Notes: generated from the sequence alone by a model not told the origin. 33,243 bases of DNA from Sphingomonas sp. GM_Shp_1 (GCF_026540895.1 NZ_JALNUR010000034.1:1-33243); one strand, 5' to 3'; shown: positions 1-8,994, counted from the stretch's first letter. A program made the numbers and translations.

Positions 1-139
1 AACTGATGTCATTCCGCTCGAGAATTCGCGGATGGCCAAAAGGGACTGCGGTCGCCTCAGACATACCATCTCCGCGTCCTCCGCGCCTCCGCGCGAACAT
101 ATTCATCGCGTCTTTGCACGAGAATGGATGCTATCCGCG
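1..139. repeat. Non-coding edge with a dispersed CTCCGCG-type repeat copy
   Basis: No convincing gene is seen before the lyase stop codon at 140. Positions 70-99 carry a 30-nt pyrimidine-rich segment (two CTCCGCG-type units ending in CCGCGCGAACA) that recurs with one mismatch at 18612-18641 and in inverted, shorter form at 18505-18525. It is therefore a dispersed intergenic repeat, here just downstream of the galE-lyase pair. Its function is unknown. Confidence 0.55.
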
Positions 140-979
140 CTAGGCTTGAGCGCGTGCGAGCAGGGCCTGCGCCGCCTTCAGATGCGGCGCATCGACCATC
201 CGGCCATCCAGTTGCAATGCCCCCGCGCCGGGATGGGCGGCGAACAGATCGACGATCGCCCGCGCGCGGGCCAGTTCGTCCGCCGAGGGAGTGAAGGCGG
301 CGTTGAGGACCGGCACCTGGGACGGGTGGATCGCCATCATCCCGGTAAAGCCGTCGCGCCGTCCGCGCGCGGCATAGGCGGCCAGTCCTTCGAGATCGCG
401 GAAATCGGGATAGACCGTCTCGATCGCGGCGACCCCCGCCGCATGCGCCCCGAACAGGGTCAGCGAGCGGGCGAGTTGATAGGGTGGGGTATAGGCGCCA
501 TCGGCTTCCCGCGCGGTCGCGGCGCCGATCGCGGCGGGCAGATCCTCCGCGCCCCAGGTCAGCCCGGCGAGCGGGAGGCTCGACCCCGCATAGTCGCCCA
601 GCCGGAACAGCGCGGTCGGGGTCTCGGTGGCGATCGGCAGGATCGGGATATGGTTCACCCCGCGCGCCGCCAGCGCATGGAGGCTGACCAGCCCCTCGGC
701 CTTGGGCAGCACGATGCCATCGGGCCGGGCGGGTAGCACCGCCGCCAGGTCGTCCGCCGCCAGCGGCCCGTCGACCGGGTTGATCCGCACGAACAGCGCC
801 ACCGCACCGTCACGCGGCTCCGTCAGGAACCGGGCGACCGCGTCGCGCGCGTGCGGCTTGGCATCGGGGGCGACCGCATCCTCCAGGTCGAGGATCAGCG
901 CGTCGGCGCCCGATCCCATCGCCTTGGCCATCCGGTCCGGCCGGTCGCCCGGCACGAACAGCAGCGAACGCAGCCGCAT
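140..979 (-). CDS. HpcH/HpaI aldolase / citrate lyase beta-like (CitE) family protein
   Basis: A 279-residue protein of the HpcH/HpaI aldolase/citrate lyase superfamily, a TIM-barrel family of Mg-dependent C-C lyases acting on CoA thioesters or 2-oxo acids in the cytoplasm. The N-terminus LRSLLFVPGDRPDRMAKA and the following LILDLEDAV are the family's first strands. VRINP (Arg65) fits the substrate-binding arginine, and Glu119 (ATET) and Asp146 (WGAEDL) fit the Mg ligands. The length matches stand-alone CitE-like proteins, which include malyl/citramalyl-CoA lyases and thioesterases, so the substrate cannot be named. The start lies 6 nt after the galE stop, so the two genes are probably cotranscribed. 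No citrate lyase alpha or gamma subunit is nearby, which argues against a true citrate lyase complex. Confidence 0.85.
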   Translation of the reverse strand: MRLRSLLFVPGDRPDRMAKAMGSGADALILDLEDAVAPDAKPHARDAVARFLTEPRDGAVALFVRINPVDGPLAADDLAAVLPARPDGIVLPKAEGLVSLHALAARGVNHIPILPIATETPTALFRLGDYAGSSLPLAGLTWGAEDLPAAIGAATAREADGAYTPPYQLARSLTLFGAHAAGVAAIETVYPDFRDLEGLAAYAARGRRDGFTGMMAIHPSQVPVLNAAFTPSADELARARAIVDLFAAHPGAGALQLDGRMVDAPHLKAAQALLARAQA

Positions 980-985
980 GGCGTT

Positions 986-1990
986 TTAGCGTCCCATCTC
1001 GGCCAGCTTGCGCTCCCAGGCGAGCGCGTCGCGGACGATACCGTCCAGATCGTCGCGCTCGGGACGCCAGGCCAGGGTGGACAGGATCGCGCCATTGTCC
1101 GCGACCAGCTCCGCCGGATCGCCCGCGCGGCGACCCTCCAGGCGGCGCTCGATCGTGTGATTGGTCACGCGGTCGACGGCGTCGAGCACTTCGAGGACCG
1201 AGAAGCCCCGGCCATAGCCGCAATTGAGCGTGTGGCTCTCGCCCGGCTGCGCGACCAGCCGGTCGAGCGCGGCGACATGCGCGGCGGCGAGGTCGGAGAC
1301 ATGGATATAGTCGCGCACCCCCGTCCCGTCGCGGGTCGGAAAGTCGGTGCCATAGACGCCGACAGCCTCGCGCTTGCCGATCGCCGCCTCGACCGCGATC
1401 TTGATGAGGTGGGTCGCGCCGACCGTCGACTGGCCCGACCGGCCCTGCGGGTCCGCGCCCGCGACGTTGAAGTAACGCAGCGCGCAGTAATTGATCGGAT
1501 GCGCGGCGGCGACGTCCTTCAGCATGATCTCGGTCATCAGCTTGGACATGCCGTAGGGGTTGATCGGCGCCTTGGGATCATTCTCCGCGACCGGCACCTT
1601 TTCGGGCGTGCCATAGGTGGCGGCGGTCGAGGAGAAGATGAAGTGTGGCACGCCCTCCGCCACCGCGCTCTCGATCAGCGAGCGGCTGGCGGCGGTGTTG
1701 TTGCGGTAATATTTGAGCGGATCGCTGACCGATTCCGGCACCACGACCGAACCGGCAAAATGCATGATCGCGCGGACCCGGTGCTCGCGGATCGCGGCGC
1801 GGACCTGGTCGTCGTCCGCCACGTTCGCCACCACCAGCGCGGCGCGCGGATCGACCGCCCAGTCGAAGCCGGTGACCAGATTGTCGAGCACGACGACCTC
1901 ATGGCCCGCATCCAGAAGGGCCAGCACGGCATGGCTGCCGATATAGCCCGCGCCACCCGTCACCATCACCTTGCCGTCGATCGTCGTCAT
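986..1990 (-). CDS. galE: UDP-glucose 4-epimerase
   Basis: A 334-residue extended short-chain dehydrogenase that interconverts UDP-glucose and UDP-galactose with bound NAD, supplying nucleotide sugars for polysaccharide synthesis and the Leloir pathway. The Rossmann glycine motif GGAGYIGSH is at residues 12-20, MHFAGSVVVPESV at 76-88, the catalytic serine region FSSTAATYG at 119-127, and the YxxxK pair (Tyr146, Lys150) in NPYGMSK. RYFNVAGAD and GTGVRDYIHV are typical GalE signatures. The start at 1990 is chosen because it puts the glycine motif close to the N-terminus. A longer open frame runs on antisense to msrA, but its N-terminal 167 residues resemble no protein I recognise. The gene is divergent from msrA and is followed by the CitE-like gene. 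Confidence 0.95.
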   Translation of the reverse strand: MTTIDGKVMVTGGAGYIGSHAVLALLDAGHEVVVLDNLVTGFDWAVDPRAALVVANVADDDQVRAAIREHRVRAIMHFAGSVVVPESVSDPLKYYRNNTAASRSLIESAVAEGVPHFIFSSTAATYGTPEKVPVAENDPKAPINPYGMSKLMTEIMLKDVAAAHPINYCALRYFNVAGADPQGRSGQSTVGATHLIKIAVEAAIGKREAVGVYGTDFPTRDGTGVRDYIHVSDLAAAHVAALDRLVAQPGESHTLNCGYGRGFSVLEVLDAVDRVTNHTIERRLEGRRAGDPAELVADNGAILSTLAWRPERDDLDGIVRDALAWERKLAEMGR

Positions 1991-2012
1991 CACTTTGTCC
2001 CGAACCCTTGGA

Positions 2013-2040
2013 TTGCCGTGGCCTAGCGCCTTCCTATCTA
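2013..2040 (+). promoter_or_regulatory. Possible promoter for msrA
   Basis: In the 78-nt divergent gap between galE and msrA, TTGCCG (2013-2018) and TATCTA (2035-2040) are separated by 16 nt and lie 28 nt before the msrA start. An AGGAG ribosome site follows at 2057-2061. This is a consensus-like match only. Confidence 0.35.
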
Positions 2041-2068
2041 AGCATACAAGACGACGAGGAGATTTCGC

Positions 2069-2608
2069 GTGACTGAGTATGTGACACTGGCGGGTGGCTG
2101 CTTCTGGTGCACCGAGGCGGTGTTCAAGGACGTGATCGGCGTGGAATCGGTCGAAAGCGGCTATATCGGCGGCACCGTCCCCAACCCGACCTACAAGCAG
2201 GTCTGCGGCGGCGACACCGGCCATGCCGAGGCGATCCGCATCGGTTTCGATCCCGAGCAGCTGGCGCTGGACGACCTGCTGGACATCTATTTCGCGACGC
2301 ATGATCCGACGCAGCTCAACCGGCAGGGCAATGACGTCGGGACCCAGTATCGCTCGGCCATGTTCCCGGCCGACGAGCGCCAGGAAGCCGCGATGAAGGC
2401 CGCCGCCGAACGCGCCCAGGCGGGTTCCGACAAGCCGATCGTCACGACGATCGAGCCGATGGCGCCGTGGTATCCGGCGGAGGATTACCATCAGGATTAT
2501 TGGGAAACGTCGGGCCGGTCGAACCCCTATTGCATGGCGGTGATCCCGCCCAAGCTCCAGAAGCTGCGCAAGAGCTTCGCCGCGCGGTCGAAGGCGGTGA
2601 CGGCGTAA
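2069..2608 (+). CDS. msrA: Peptide-methionine (S)-S-oxide reductase MsrA
   Basis: A 179-residue enzyme that reduces methionine-S-sulfoxide in proteins and free methionine, a cytoplasmic oxidative-damage repair role. The active-site motif [11 protein letters not shown] puts the nucleophilic cysteine at residue 11 with a second cysteine at 14. [29 protein letters not shown]-like ([16 protein letters not shown]) and the YHQDYW segment are all family hallmarks. The C-terminus has [12 protein letters not shown], whose cysteine may take part in resolving the disulfide. The start is GTG at 2069, supported by AGGAG at 2057-2061. The gene stands alone, divergent from galE and convergent with the Sua5 gene. 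Confidence 0.95.
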   Translation: MTEYVTLAGGCFWCTEAVFKDVIGVESVESGYIGGTVPNPTYKQVCGGDTGHAEAIRIGFDPEQLALDDLLDIYFATHDPTQLNRQGNDVGTQYRSAMFPADERQEAAMKAAAERAQAGSDKPIVTTIEPMAPWYPAEDYHQDYWETSGRSNPYCMAVIPPKLQKLRKSFAARSKAVTA

Positions 2609-2638
2609 TTTCGCCTCGGGCGAGGTCCGGGGCGTGCG

Positions 2639-2709
2639 CTTCGACTTCGCTCAGCGCGAACGGGGCTTTGGCCGGACCCACCCTCCGTTCAGCCTGAGCG
2701 CAGTCGAAG
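2639..2709. repeat. Imperfect inverted repeat between convergent genes
   Basis: A left arm at 2639-2663 (starts CTTCGACTTCGCTCAGCGCG) and a right arm at 2685-2709 are reverse complements at 22 of 25 positions, with a 21-nt loop. It lies between the msrA stop (2608) and the Sua5 stop (2737). I associate this CTTCGAC...GCTCAG...GAACGG type with short mobile intergenic repeats in sphingomonads. The hairpin could also serve as a bidirectional terminator, although no T-run follows either arm. Confidence 0.65.
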
Positions 2710-2736
2710 GCCAAGGGATTGGCGGAGCCGAAACCC

Positions 2737-3672
2737 CTATCGCGTCGCCGCGCGCCGCAACCGGTCGTTGATCGCCTCCCCGATCCCCTCGACCGGGATC
2801 GGCGCGATGGCCAGCCTGGGGCGGTCGCCGGCATCGGCGCGGTGGAGCGCGTCGAACAGCTTCGCCGCCGCCTCGACCGGATCGCCGCTGGCGGACAGCG
2901 TATCCTGCCCCGCCACCGCGCCGAACCCGATCAGCCACTCATCCGCCGCCGCCTCGGTCGCGTTCAACCTCAGGGGCTTGCGCGGTGCGTAATGACTGGC
3001 GAGCTGTCCCGGCGCGGTCACGATGGCGGGCGCGTCCGGGCCCTGCTCGACGGACCCCAGTACCTCCGACAGCATCGACGCGGTGACGGGGCCGGGGCGA
3101 AGGATGGTGCGGCCGGCGACGATGGTCGATTCCAGCCCCGCCTCGGTCGCGCCATCGTCCAGGATCGGCACGGCGGAGCCCAGGCTGGCGCGGACATGCG
3201 CGGCGCGGGTCGGGCTGATCCCGCCGCTGGCGTTGGCGGAAGGGGCGGCGAGGGGGCGACCGCTCTCCGCCAGCAGCGCCTGCATCGCCCGGTGGCGGGG
3301 CACGCGGATCGCGACCGTCTCCAGCCCAGCCGTCACCAGCGAGGCGATGCCCGACCCGGCGCGCACCGGCAGGACCAGCGTCAGCGGCCCGGGCCAGAAC
3401 GCCTCGGCCAGCGCCAGCGCATCGGTATCGAACAGCGCCAGCTTCTGTGCCGCCGCCAGATCGGCGACATGCACGATCAAGGGGTTGAACGAAGGGCGCC
3501 CCTTGGCCGTATAGATGCGCGCGACCGCTCCGGCGTCGGTGGCGTCGGCGGCCAGGCCATAGACGGTCTCGGTCGGCACCGCGACGATCCCGCCCGCCAG
3601 AATGACATCGGCGGCGGCGCGGATCGCGAGCGGGGAGAAGGCCAGGGTCGGATCGTGGTCGGGAAAGCGCAT
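2737..3672 (-). CDS. L-threonylcarbamoyladenylate synthase (Sua5/YrdC/TsaC family)
   Basis: A 311-residue protein that makes threonylcarbamoyl-AMP from threonine, bicarbonate and ATP, the first step of t6A37 modification of ANN-decoding tRNAs. The YrdC domain fills roughly residues 15-200: GGIVAVPTETVYGLAADATD, KGRPSFNPLIVHV, FWPGPLTLVLP, TVAIRVPRH, PLAAPSANASGGISPT and the R-PGP turn near 193. The linker LASHYAPRKPLRL leads into a C-terminal Sua5-type domain of about 90 residues, so this is the long Sua5 architecture rather than the single-domain TsaC form. The gene is divergent from the N-acetyltransferase gene with 96 nt between the starts, and convergent with msrA. Confidence 0.9.
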   Translation of the reverse strand: MRFPDHDPTLAFSPLAIRAAADVILAGGIVAVPTETVYGLAADATDAGAVARIYTAKGRPSFNPLIVHVADLAAAQKLALFDTDALALAEAFWPGPLTLVLPVRAGSGIASLVTAGLETVAIRVPRHRAMQALLAESGRPLAAPSANASGGISPTRAAHVRASLGSAVPILDDGATEAGLESTIVAGRTILRPGPVTASMLSEVLGSVEQGPDAPAIVTAPGQLASHYAPRKPLRLNATEAAADEWLIGFGAVAGQDTLSASGDPVEAAAKLFDALHRADAGDRPRLAIAPIPVEGIGEAINDRLRRAATR

Positions 3673-3768
3673 GGTCGCGCCGCCCTATACAAGCTCGCCG
3701 CCGCCGCGATAAGGGGTGGTCCGCGTCCCCCTTCGACAATCGGCATTCGGCACCCTATCTGGCGGATC

Positions 3769-4587
3769 ATGTTCGATCTCGATTCCTATCTCGCCCGCAT
3801 CGCCCTTCCGTCGCGCGTCACCGTCGATGCCGAGGGACTGGCCCGGCTGCAATGGGCGCACCGGCTGGCCATTCCGTTCGAGAATCTCGATGTGCGGCTG
3901 GGCCGCCCGATCGCGATCGACAGCGACAGCGTCTTCGCCAAGCTGGTGACCGCCAAGCGCGGCGGCTATTGTTTCGAGCAGAACCGGCTGTTCCTCGACG
4001 CGCTGGCCGCGCACGGCTTTGCCGCGCGCCCGCTGCTCGCCCGCGTCTGGCTGCGCGCCAGCGACGTGCCGCCGACCACCCATACGTTCAGCCTGGTCCA
4101 TATCGACGGGCAGGACTGGATCGCCGATGCGGGCTTCGGGGGCAGCTATTCGCCGCCCATGCCCTTGGTCGACGGGGCGGAGGCGACCGCGCCCGACGGT
4201 GCGCGCTTCCGGCTGGCCCGCGATGTCCAGCATGGCTGGATGCTGCTGCGCAACGGTCATCCGGGGCATACCGATGGCCGCTCGACGGGCGATGGGTGGG
4301 AGCCGCAGTACAGCTTCACCACCGATCAGGTCTGGGACGCGGATCTGATCCTGGGCAATCACTGGACCGCGACCGCCGAGGACAGCCGGTTCCGCCAGGC
4401 CAATATCGTCAGCATCATCCTGCCACACGGCTTCGCCTCGCTGACCGACCGGCATTATCGCCGCCGGGTCGGCCAGGACGAGACCAGCGCGACGCTGAGC
4501 GATCCGCGCGTCTATCGGATGCGGATGAGCCTGATGTTCGGCATCGACCTGACCGCCGACGAGACGGCCAGCCTGTTCGCGGACTGA
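3769..4587 (+). CDS. Arylamine N-acetyltransferase (NAT)
   Basis: A 272-residue cytosolic enzyme that moves an acetyl group from acetyl-CoA to arylamines, hydrazines or arylhydroxylamines. The catalytic triad is visible in family order: Cys68 in KRGGYCFEQN, His105 in PTTHTFSLVHI and Asp120 in WIADAGFGG. The N-terminal helical segment LQWAHRLAIPFENLDVRLG is also typical. The ATG at 3769 is chosen because it gives the family's normal N-terminus and length. The open frame extends much further upstream, but only antisense to the Sua5 gene. Its stop lies 13 nt from the stop of the convergent GH43 gene, with no terminator between. The physiological substrate is unknown; many NATs of this kind act on xenobiotics. 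Confidence 0.92.
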   Translation: MFDLDSYLARIALPSRVTVDAEGLARLQWAHRLAIPFENLDVRLGRPIAIDSDSVFAKLVTAKRGGYCFEQNRLFLDALAAHGFAARPLLARVWLRASDVPPTTHTFSLVHIDGQDWIADAGFGGSYSPPMPLVDGAEATAPDGARFRLARDVQHGWMLLRNGHPGHTDGRSTGDGWEPQYSFTTDQVWDADLILGNHWTATAEDSRFRQANIVSIILPHGFASLTDRHYRRRVGQDETSATLSDPRVYRMRMSLMFGIDLTADETASLFAD

Positions 4588-4600
4588 CCCAAGCGCCGCG

Positions 4601-5989
4601 TCACTCCGCCCGGCGGAACTGCCAGCGGTCGAAGTCGAACAGCGCGTCGCCATCGCCGTGGAAGACCAGATACAGGTCGTGCACGCCGTTCGCTCCGGTG
4701 ACGGCGGCGGTCCGGGGCCGCCAGTCGGGGCCCGTATCCTCGGCGAGCGTCAGCGTCCCGATCTGCGGGCCGTCCACCCGGTCGAGGTGCAGGGTAATCG
4801 TCGGGCGGCCCCGCACCTTGGTAACACTGGCGGCGAAGCTGGCCGCGCCGCGCCCGAAATCGACGCCGCCGACCTTGATATAGCTGCGGTCGGCGATGCG
4901 GGTGACATGGACGCTTCCGTCATCCCCTTGCGCCGTCGTCACGCCGGGGGCCCAGCGATAGGGCCGGTCGCGATCGCGCCCGATGCGCGAGGTCCAGGCG
5001 ATCGTCTCCGCCTCGACCCAGCGATAGGGATCGAGCGGTTCGATCTGGTCTACGCCGCGATCGTCCCACCAGGGCAGGCGCGGGATGGTGCCATCGGCAT
5101 TATAGGTGAATTGCCGCAGGGTGATCGAGCGCCGCTCGTGATGGATCGGTGTCAGCGCGAAGTTCAGCTCATAGTGGAAGCCGAACAGATAGGATCGGCC
5201 CTTATAGTCGATGATGCCGGGATGATTGCCGGTGGAGGCGGCGGTCGGATCCATGACCGGCCCCTTGTGCACCCACGGGCCGGTGGCCTTGCTGCTCATC
5301 GCATAGCCGATCCCTTCGGGACAGCAGCTTGAGGCATAGGCCATGTAGTAATGCGGGCCGCGTTTGTAGAACCAGGGCCCCTCCTGATAATCGATCGGCT
5401 TGGCGACCTTCACCACCGCGCCGGACGTGCTGGTCATGTCGCGGTTCAGCTTGACGTACCACAGGTCGGGATTGCCCCAGTAGAGATAGGCCTGGCCGTC
5501 ATCGTCGATCGCCACGGTGGGGTCGATCGCGCCCGCGCGCGCGGGGATCAGCGGCTTGCCCAGCGGATCGCGGAACGGCCCCTCCGGCCGGTCGGCGACC
5601 GCGACCCCGATCACCGTGTCGGGCTTCCCCGCCACCCGAACGGGCGCATAGAGATAGAATTTGCCGTTCCGCGCGATCACCTGCGGTGCCCAGGCGCCAT
5701 TGTCCTGCTCGGCCCAGGCGAAGGTCTTGAGCGAGGCGGGCGATCCCCGGTCGGTCCAGTTGACCATGTCGGTCGAGCTATAGAGTCGCCAGTCGCGCAT
5801 ATCGAATCCGGTCGCGCCATCTTCGTCATGACCGGCATAGAGATAGACGACGCCGTCATGGACCAGCGGTGCCGGGTCGGCGGTGAAGCGGGTCTGGATG
5901 ACGGGATTGTCGGCCCGCGCCGCGCCGGGAATGATCCCCATCATCATCAGGGCCAATGCCCCCAGTCCCGACCGCCATCCGTCCTTCAT
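4601..5989 (-). CDS. Secreted glycoside hydrolase family 43 protein with CBM6-like module
   Basis: A 462-residue exported enzyme of the GH43 five-bladed beta-propeller family, which removes alpha-L-arabinofuranose or beta-D-xylose from hemicelluloses with inversion. Residues 1-26 form a signal peptide (hydrophobic core GALALMMMGIIPG, cut after ARA). The catalytic trio fits Asp38 (FTADPAPLVHDG), Asp156 (GAIDPTVAIDDDG) and Glu203 (YQEGPWFYKRG). After about residue 330, YRWVEAETIAW opens a CBM6-like beta-sandwich ending with DLYLVFHG and the tryptophan-bearing FDFDRWQF. It is the last minus-strand gene of the sugar locus, separated from the TonB receptor by a repeat. The specificity (xylosidase or arabinofuranosidase) cannot be decided by eye. 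Confidence 0.9.
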   Translation of the reverse strand: MKDGWRSGLGALALMMMGIIPGAARADNPVIQTRFTADPAPLVHDGVVYLYAGHDEDGATGFDMRDWRLYSSTDMVNWTDRGSPASLKTFAWAEQDNGAWAPQVIARNGKFYLYAPVRVAGKPDTVIGVAVADRPEGPFRDPLGKPLIPARAGAIDPTVAIDDDGQAYLYWGNPDLWYVKLNRDMTSTSGAVVKVAKPIDYQEGPWFYKRGPHYYMAYASSCCPEGIGYAMSSKATGPWVHKGPVMDPTAASTGNHPGIIDYKGRSYLFGFHYELNFALTPIHHERRSITLRQFTYNADGTIPRLPWWDDRGVDQIEPLDPYRWVEAETIAWTSRIGRDRDRPYRWAPGVTTAQGDDGSVHVTRIADRSYIKVGGVDFGRGAASFAASVTKVRGRPTITLHLDRVDGPQIGTLTLAEDTGPDWRPRTAAVTGANGVHDLYLVFHGDGDALFDFDRWQFRRAE

Positions 5990-6006
5990 GTCGCTCCCCC
6001 TTCTTT

Positions 6007-6124
6007 TCCTCCCCTGGAAGGGGAGGTGGCAGGCCGTCAGGCCTGACGGAGGGGCGTCGCCCTATCGAGAGCGGGACACCCCTCCACCATGCTATGCGTG
6101 GTCCCCTCCCCTTGCAGGGGAGGA
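6007..6124. repeat. Long inverted repeat (CCCCTCCACCA family) between receptor and GH43 genes
   Basis: Two arms of about 50 nt (6007-6056 and 6076-6124) are imperfect reverse complements. The outer 20 nt begin TCCTCCCCTG and also form small hairpins of their own (CTCCCC..GGGGAG). The right arm contains CCCCTCCACCA and a GGTCCCC-type run, both shared with the element at 26237-26366, so this is a dispersed family. It fills nearly all of the 156-nt gap downstream of the receptor gene and may weaken transcription into the GH43 gene or protect a 3' end. That role is inference. Confidence 0.6.
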
Positions 6125-6145
6125 ATACTTGATCGTCGATCCGGC

Positions 6146-8902
6146 TCAGAACCGGAAACGCACGCCCGCCGACAACAGGCTCGCCTCCCACCGGATGTCG
6201 CGCGGATAGCGCGGGTCCTTCACATAGCTGTGGTACGGCGTGCGCAGCAAATTGGTCGCGTCCACCGTCAGCGTGATATTGTCGTTCACATTATAGCTGG
6301 CCGACAGATCGAGCCGCCCGACCCCGCCCGAATAGACGGTGGTATAGACGCCCGGCGCACCGAAGCCGTCCACATTGGAGCTACGGTAATTATAGGCCAG
6401 TCGCACGCTCGTCGGCCCCAGCTCGTACAGGCCGATGACGTTGAAGCTGTACTTGGACACGCCGGGCAGGGTGTTGCGCCCGCCGGCGAAATTGGCGGCG
6501 GAGGGCAGGACCTGCTCACCATCGATATAGGTGAAGTTGGCCTGCGCCCCGAGCCCACGCAACGCCCCGGGCAGGAAGTCGAAGAAGGTGGTGCCCGCCA
6601 CCTCGATCCCCTTGATCGTGCCCGATCCCGCATTGGACGGGCGATAGACCAGAATGTCGCCGAACGGCGCGACATTGACGATCTGCGGCAGCGAATTGAT
6701 GAAGCCGTTGATCTTGCGGTAGAATCCCGCGACCGACACCGACCCGGTCCGCGAGAAATAATATTCCAGCGAGGCGTCGTAATTGTCCGACCGGATCGGT
6801 TGCAGGTTCGGGTTGCCGCCATTGCCGGTGTAGGAAATATTGCCCCCGACCGTGCCCTGCGAGACGGTCAGTGTCGGGTTGATCTGGTTGAAACCGGGCC
6901 GCGACAGTGCCTGGGTCCGCGACAGGCGCAGCTTCAGCCGGTCGGTGAAGTGCAACTGCGCGCTGATGTTCGGCAGGATGTCGGTATATTGCGTCGAGGA
7001 GTTGATCGGGACCAGCACGGTGCCGCCATTGCCATCGGGCAACTGGTTGGTGCCGTTCAGCTTGTTGCGGGTCAGGATCACGCGCGCGCCGATCACGCCG
7101 TCGACGGGGATGCCGATGTTGAAGGCGTAATTGACCTGCGCATAGGTGGTATAGACCTGCTCGCGCGCCTGGAAGGCGTTGAGCGGGTTGAGATTGGGCA
7201 GCTCGGGCGCCCAGGCGGCACGCGTGCCCGCATCCGCTCCGGCGCGGACCAGCGCGTCGCGGATATAGTCGCGGACATTGTTCAACTGGTCGTTGAACAG
7301 GAAGGCGTTGGGGGCGTACCAGGACCGGAACTGTTGCACGTCGTCGCCGTGGAAGCCCGGCTGGACCAAGCCGCCCTGCGACACGGTCGGCACCCGGTTG
7401 ATCGGGTCCCCCAGGCTGACCAGCGAGGCATAGCGATCGCCATAGACCGAGCTGGCGTTGCGATCGCCGTAACGCAGGCCGAACAGGAATTTGGGGAAAA
7501 GCGACGAACCCGTCTCGAGCGCGACATTGCCCTGCCACTGCCACTGGCTGCCGACCGCGCGGCTGCGATTCTCGATCAGGCCCCGCATGATGAAGCTGTC
7601 GGGATTGGTGAAGTCGACCCCGCTGGGCGTGAAGTTCACGCTGCCCTGGTCGTTCAGCTTGACCGCCAGCGACAGCGGCGTCGCGACCTGGGTCTGGAAC
7701 TGGCCCCAATTGTTGTTCGAGGTCGAGCGCGTATAGGCGAGGTCGGTGGTGAAGACGGCGTTGCCGGTCTCCCACTTGGCACCCAGCGCACCCTGATAGG
7801 TGTCGGTGCGGCTGGTGCCGAATTCCTTGCTGGGCCCGTTGACCAGCCCCAGGTCCACGTCGAAGGATTCGAGCGTCGTACCGTCCTGGGTCAGCACCGC
7901 GTTGCGGATCGTCGGCGGGTTGCCGCCATTGGGATTGGACTGGATCGGGATGCCAAAAAAGTCGTTGGCGTTGCGGTTGCGATAGCCCTGATACAAGCCA
8001 TCGGCATAGATCATGAGGTTGTCGGCGGGCTTCCACTGGAGCGAGCCGTTGACCGAGGGCCGCTGGCGGGTGCCGCGCCCGTAGAACAGGCCGATATCCT
8101 GCGGGAAGGTGAAGTTGCGGCCGACCGAGGCGGGCAGGACCGCTTGTGCGGCGGGGACATTGTCCTGAAAGCCCTGATAGCGGACCGAGTTCAGGAAGCG
8201 GGTCTGGGTGAAGGAGACGTTGACCAGCGCGCCGATCTCCCCGATCCCGGTCTGCCACCGGTCGCTGACCAGCAGGCTGCCGATCGGGTCGAGCTTGCGC
8301 GATTCGGTGTTGTAGACGCCGCGCGCCGCGCCCGCGATCTGGAAGCCCTTGAAGTCGAACGGGCGACGCAGGCCCACGTCGATCAGGCCCGCGATGCCGC
8401 CTTCGAGATTGTCGGCGGTCGTTGCCTTGTAGACCTCGACCCGCGACAGCGCCTGAGCGGGGAAGTCTTGGATCGAGACCGATCGGCCATCGGCGGTGAA
8501 GATCTCGCGGCCCTGCACCGTCGTCTGGACATTGGGCAGGCCGCGGATCAGCACGCCATTGGCTTCGTCGGCATAGCGGGTGACCTGCACGCCGGTGACG
8601 CGCGCGATCGCCTCGGCGGCGTTGTTGTCGGGGAATTTGCCGATATCCTCGGCCACCAGCGCATCGACGATCGCGTCCGAGTTGCGCTTGATGTTCTGCG
8701 CGTTGCTCAGGCTCTGGCGGATGCCGGTGACGATGATGTCGGCGCTGCCCGGTGCCGTCTGGCCGGCGGGCTGCTCCTGTGGCTGATCCGGCGCGGGTTC
8801 GGCCTGGGGCGCCTGGCTCTGGGCGGTCGCGGGGGCGGCCAGCGCCAGGGTGGCGAGAATGGATGCCGAGGCCAAAAGGCCACCGATCGATGCGTGCTTC
8901 AT
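6146..8902 (-). CDS. TonB-dependent receptor (carbohydrate uptake type)
   Basis: A 918-residue outer-membrane receptor that would import oligosaccharides using TonB energy. A signal peptide of about 28 residues (core LLASASILATLALAAPATA, cut before QSQ) precedes a Pro/Gln-rich linker and the TonB-box-like ADIIVTGIRQSL. The plug domain (about residues 55-180) shows AIVDALVAEDIGKFPDNNAA, VTGVQV and VLIRGLPN, the Xanthomonas/Caulobacter-type signature, and the barrel ends in a terminal aromatic (GVRFRF). The start at 8902 is fixed by the signal peptide and an AGGAGG site at 8908-8913. A perfect CG-centred palindrome lies 25 nt before the start. The neighbours are a secreted GH-A-like enzyme upstream and GH43 downstream. 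No SusD-like partner exists here, as expected outside Bacteroidota. Confidence 0.93.
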   Translation of the reverse strand: MKHASIGGLLASASILATLALAAPATAQSQAPQAEPAPDQPQEQPAGQTAPGSADIIVTGIRQSLSNAQNIKRNSDAIVDALVAEDIGKFPDNNAAEAIARVTGVQVTRYADEANGVLIRGLPNVQTTVQGREIFTADGRSVSIQDFPAQALSRVEVYKATTADNLEGGIAGLIDVGLRRPFDFKGFQIAGAARGVYNTESRKLDPIGSLLVSDRWQTGIGEIGALVNVSFTQTRFLNSVRYQGFQDNVPAAQAVLPASVGRNFTFPQDIGLFYGRGTRQRPSVNGSLQWKPADNLMIYADGLYQGYRNRNANDFFGIPIQSNPNGGNPPTIRNAVLTQDGTTLESFDVDLGLVNGPSKEFGTSRTDTYQGALGAKWETGNAVFTTDLAYTRSTSNNNWGQFQTQVATPLSLAVKLNDQGSVNFTPSGVDFTNPDSFIMRGLIENRSRAVGSQWQWQGNVALETGSSLFPKFLFGLRYGDRNASSVYGDRYASLVSLGDPINRVPTVSQGGLVQPGFHGDDVQQFRSWYAPNAFLFNDQLNNVRDYIRDALVRAGADAGTRAAWAPELPNLNPLNAFQAREQVYTTYAQVNYAFNIGIPVDGVIGARVILTRNKLNGTNQLPDGNGGTVLVPINSSTQYTDILPNISAQLHFTDRLKLRLSRTQALSRPGFNQINPTLTVSQGTVGGNISYTGNGGNPNLQPIRSDNYDASLEYYFSRTGSVSVAGFYRKINGFINSLPQIVNVAPFGDILVYRPSNAGSGTIKGIEVAGTTFFDFLPGALRGLGAQANFTYIDGEQVLPSAANFAGGRNTLPGVSKYSFNVIGLYELGPTSVRLAYNYRSSNVDGFGAPGVYTTVYSGGVGRLDLSASYNVNDNITLTVDATNLLRTPYHSYVKDPRYPRDIRWEASLLSAGVRFRF

Positions 8903-8927
8903 AAACCCCTCCTTTGATATTCTTAAT

Positions 8928-8939
8928 GAAAACGTTTTC
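8928..8939. promoter_or_regulatory. Predicted LacI-family operator upstream of the TonB receptor gene
   Basis: GAAAACGTTTTC is a perfect 12-nt palindrome with the central CG typical of LacI/GalR operators. It sits 25 nt before the receptor ATG, where a bound repressor would cover the promoter or early transcript. It shares the AAACGTTT core with the palindrome at 15146-15161 next to the lacI-type gene, so the same regulator may act here. Confidence 0.7.
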
Positions 8940-8994
8940 GGTCGTGGTCGGATTCCGGATGCGCCGTATTCGGCGTCACCCGGAATCCGGTCGT

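Noticed and set aside
1991..2491. N-terminal extension of galE by 167 codons
   Set aside because: It lies entirely antisense to msrA, and the glycine motif already sits at the N-terminus when the start is at 1990.
2719..3768. Upstream extension of the arylamine N-acetyltransferase frame
   Set aside because: It runs antisense to the Sua5 gene and has no similarity to NAT; the ATG at 3769 gives the family's normal length.
6089..8917. A 942-codon open frame on the plus strand antisense to the TonB receptor
   Set aside because: Its product is Arg/Gly/Asp-rich low-complexity sequence without any domain, and it mirrors the receptor frame; long antisense frames are common in GC-rich genes.
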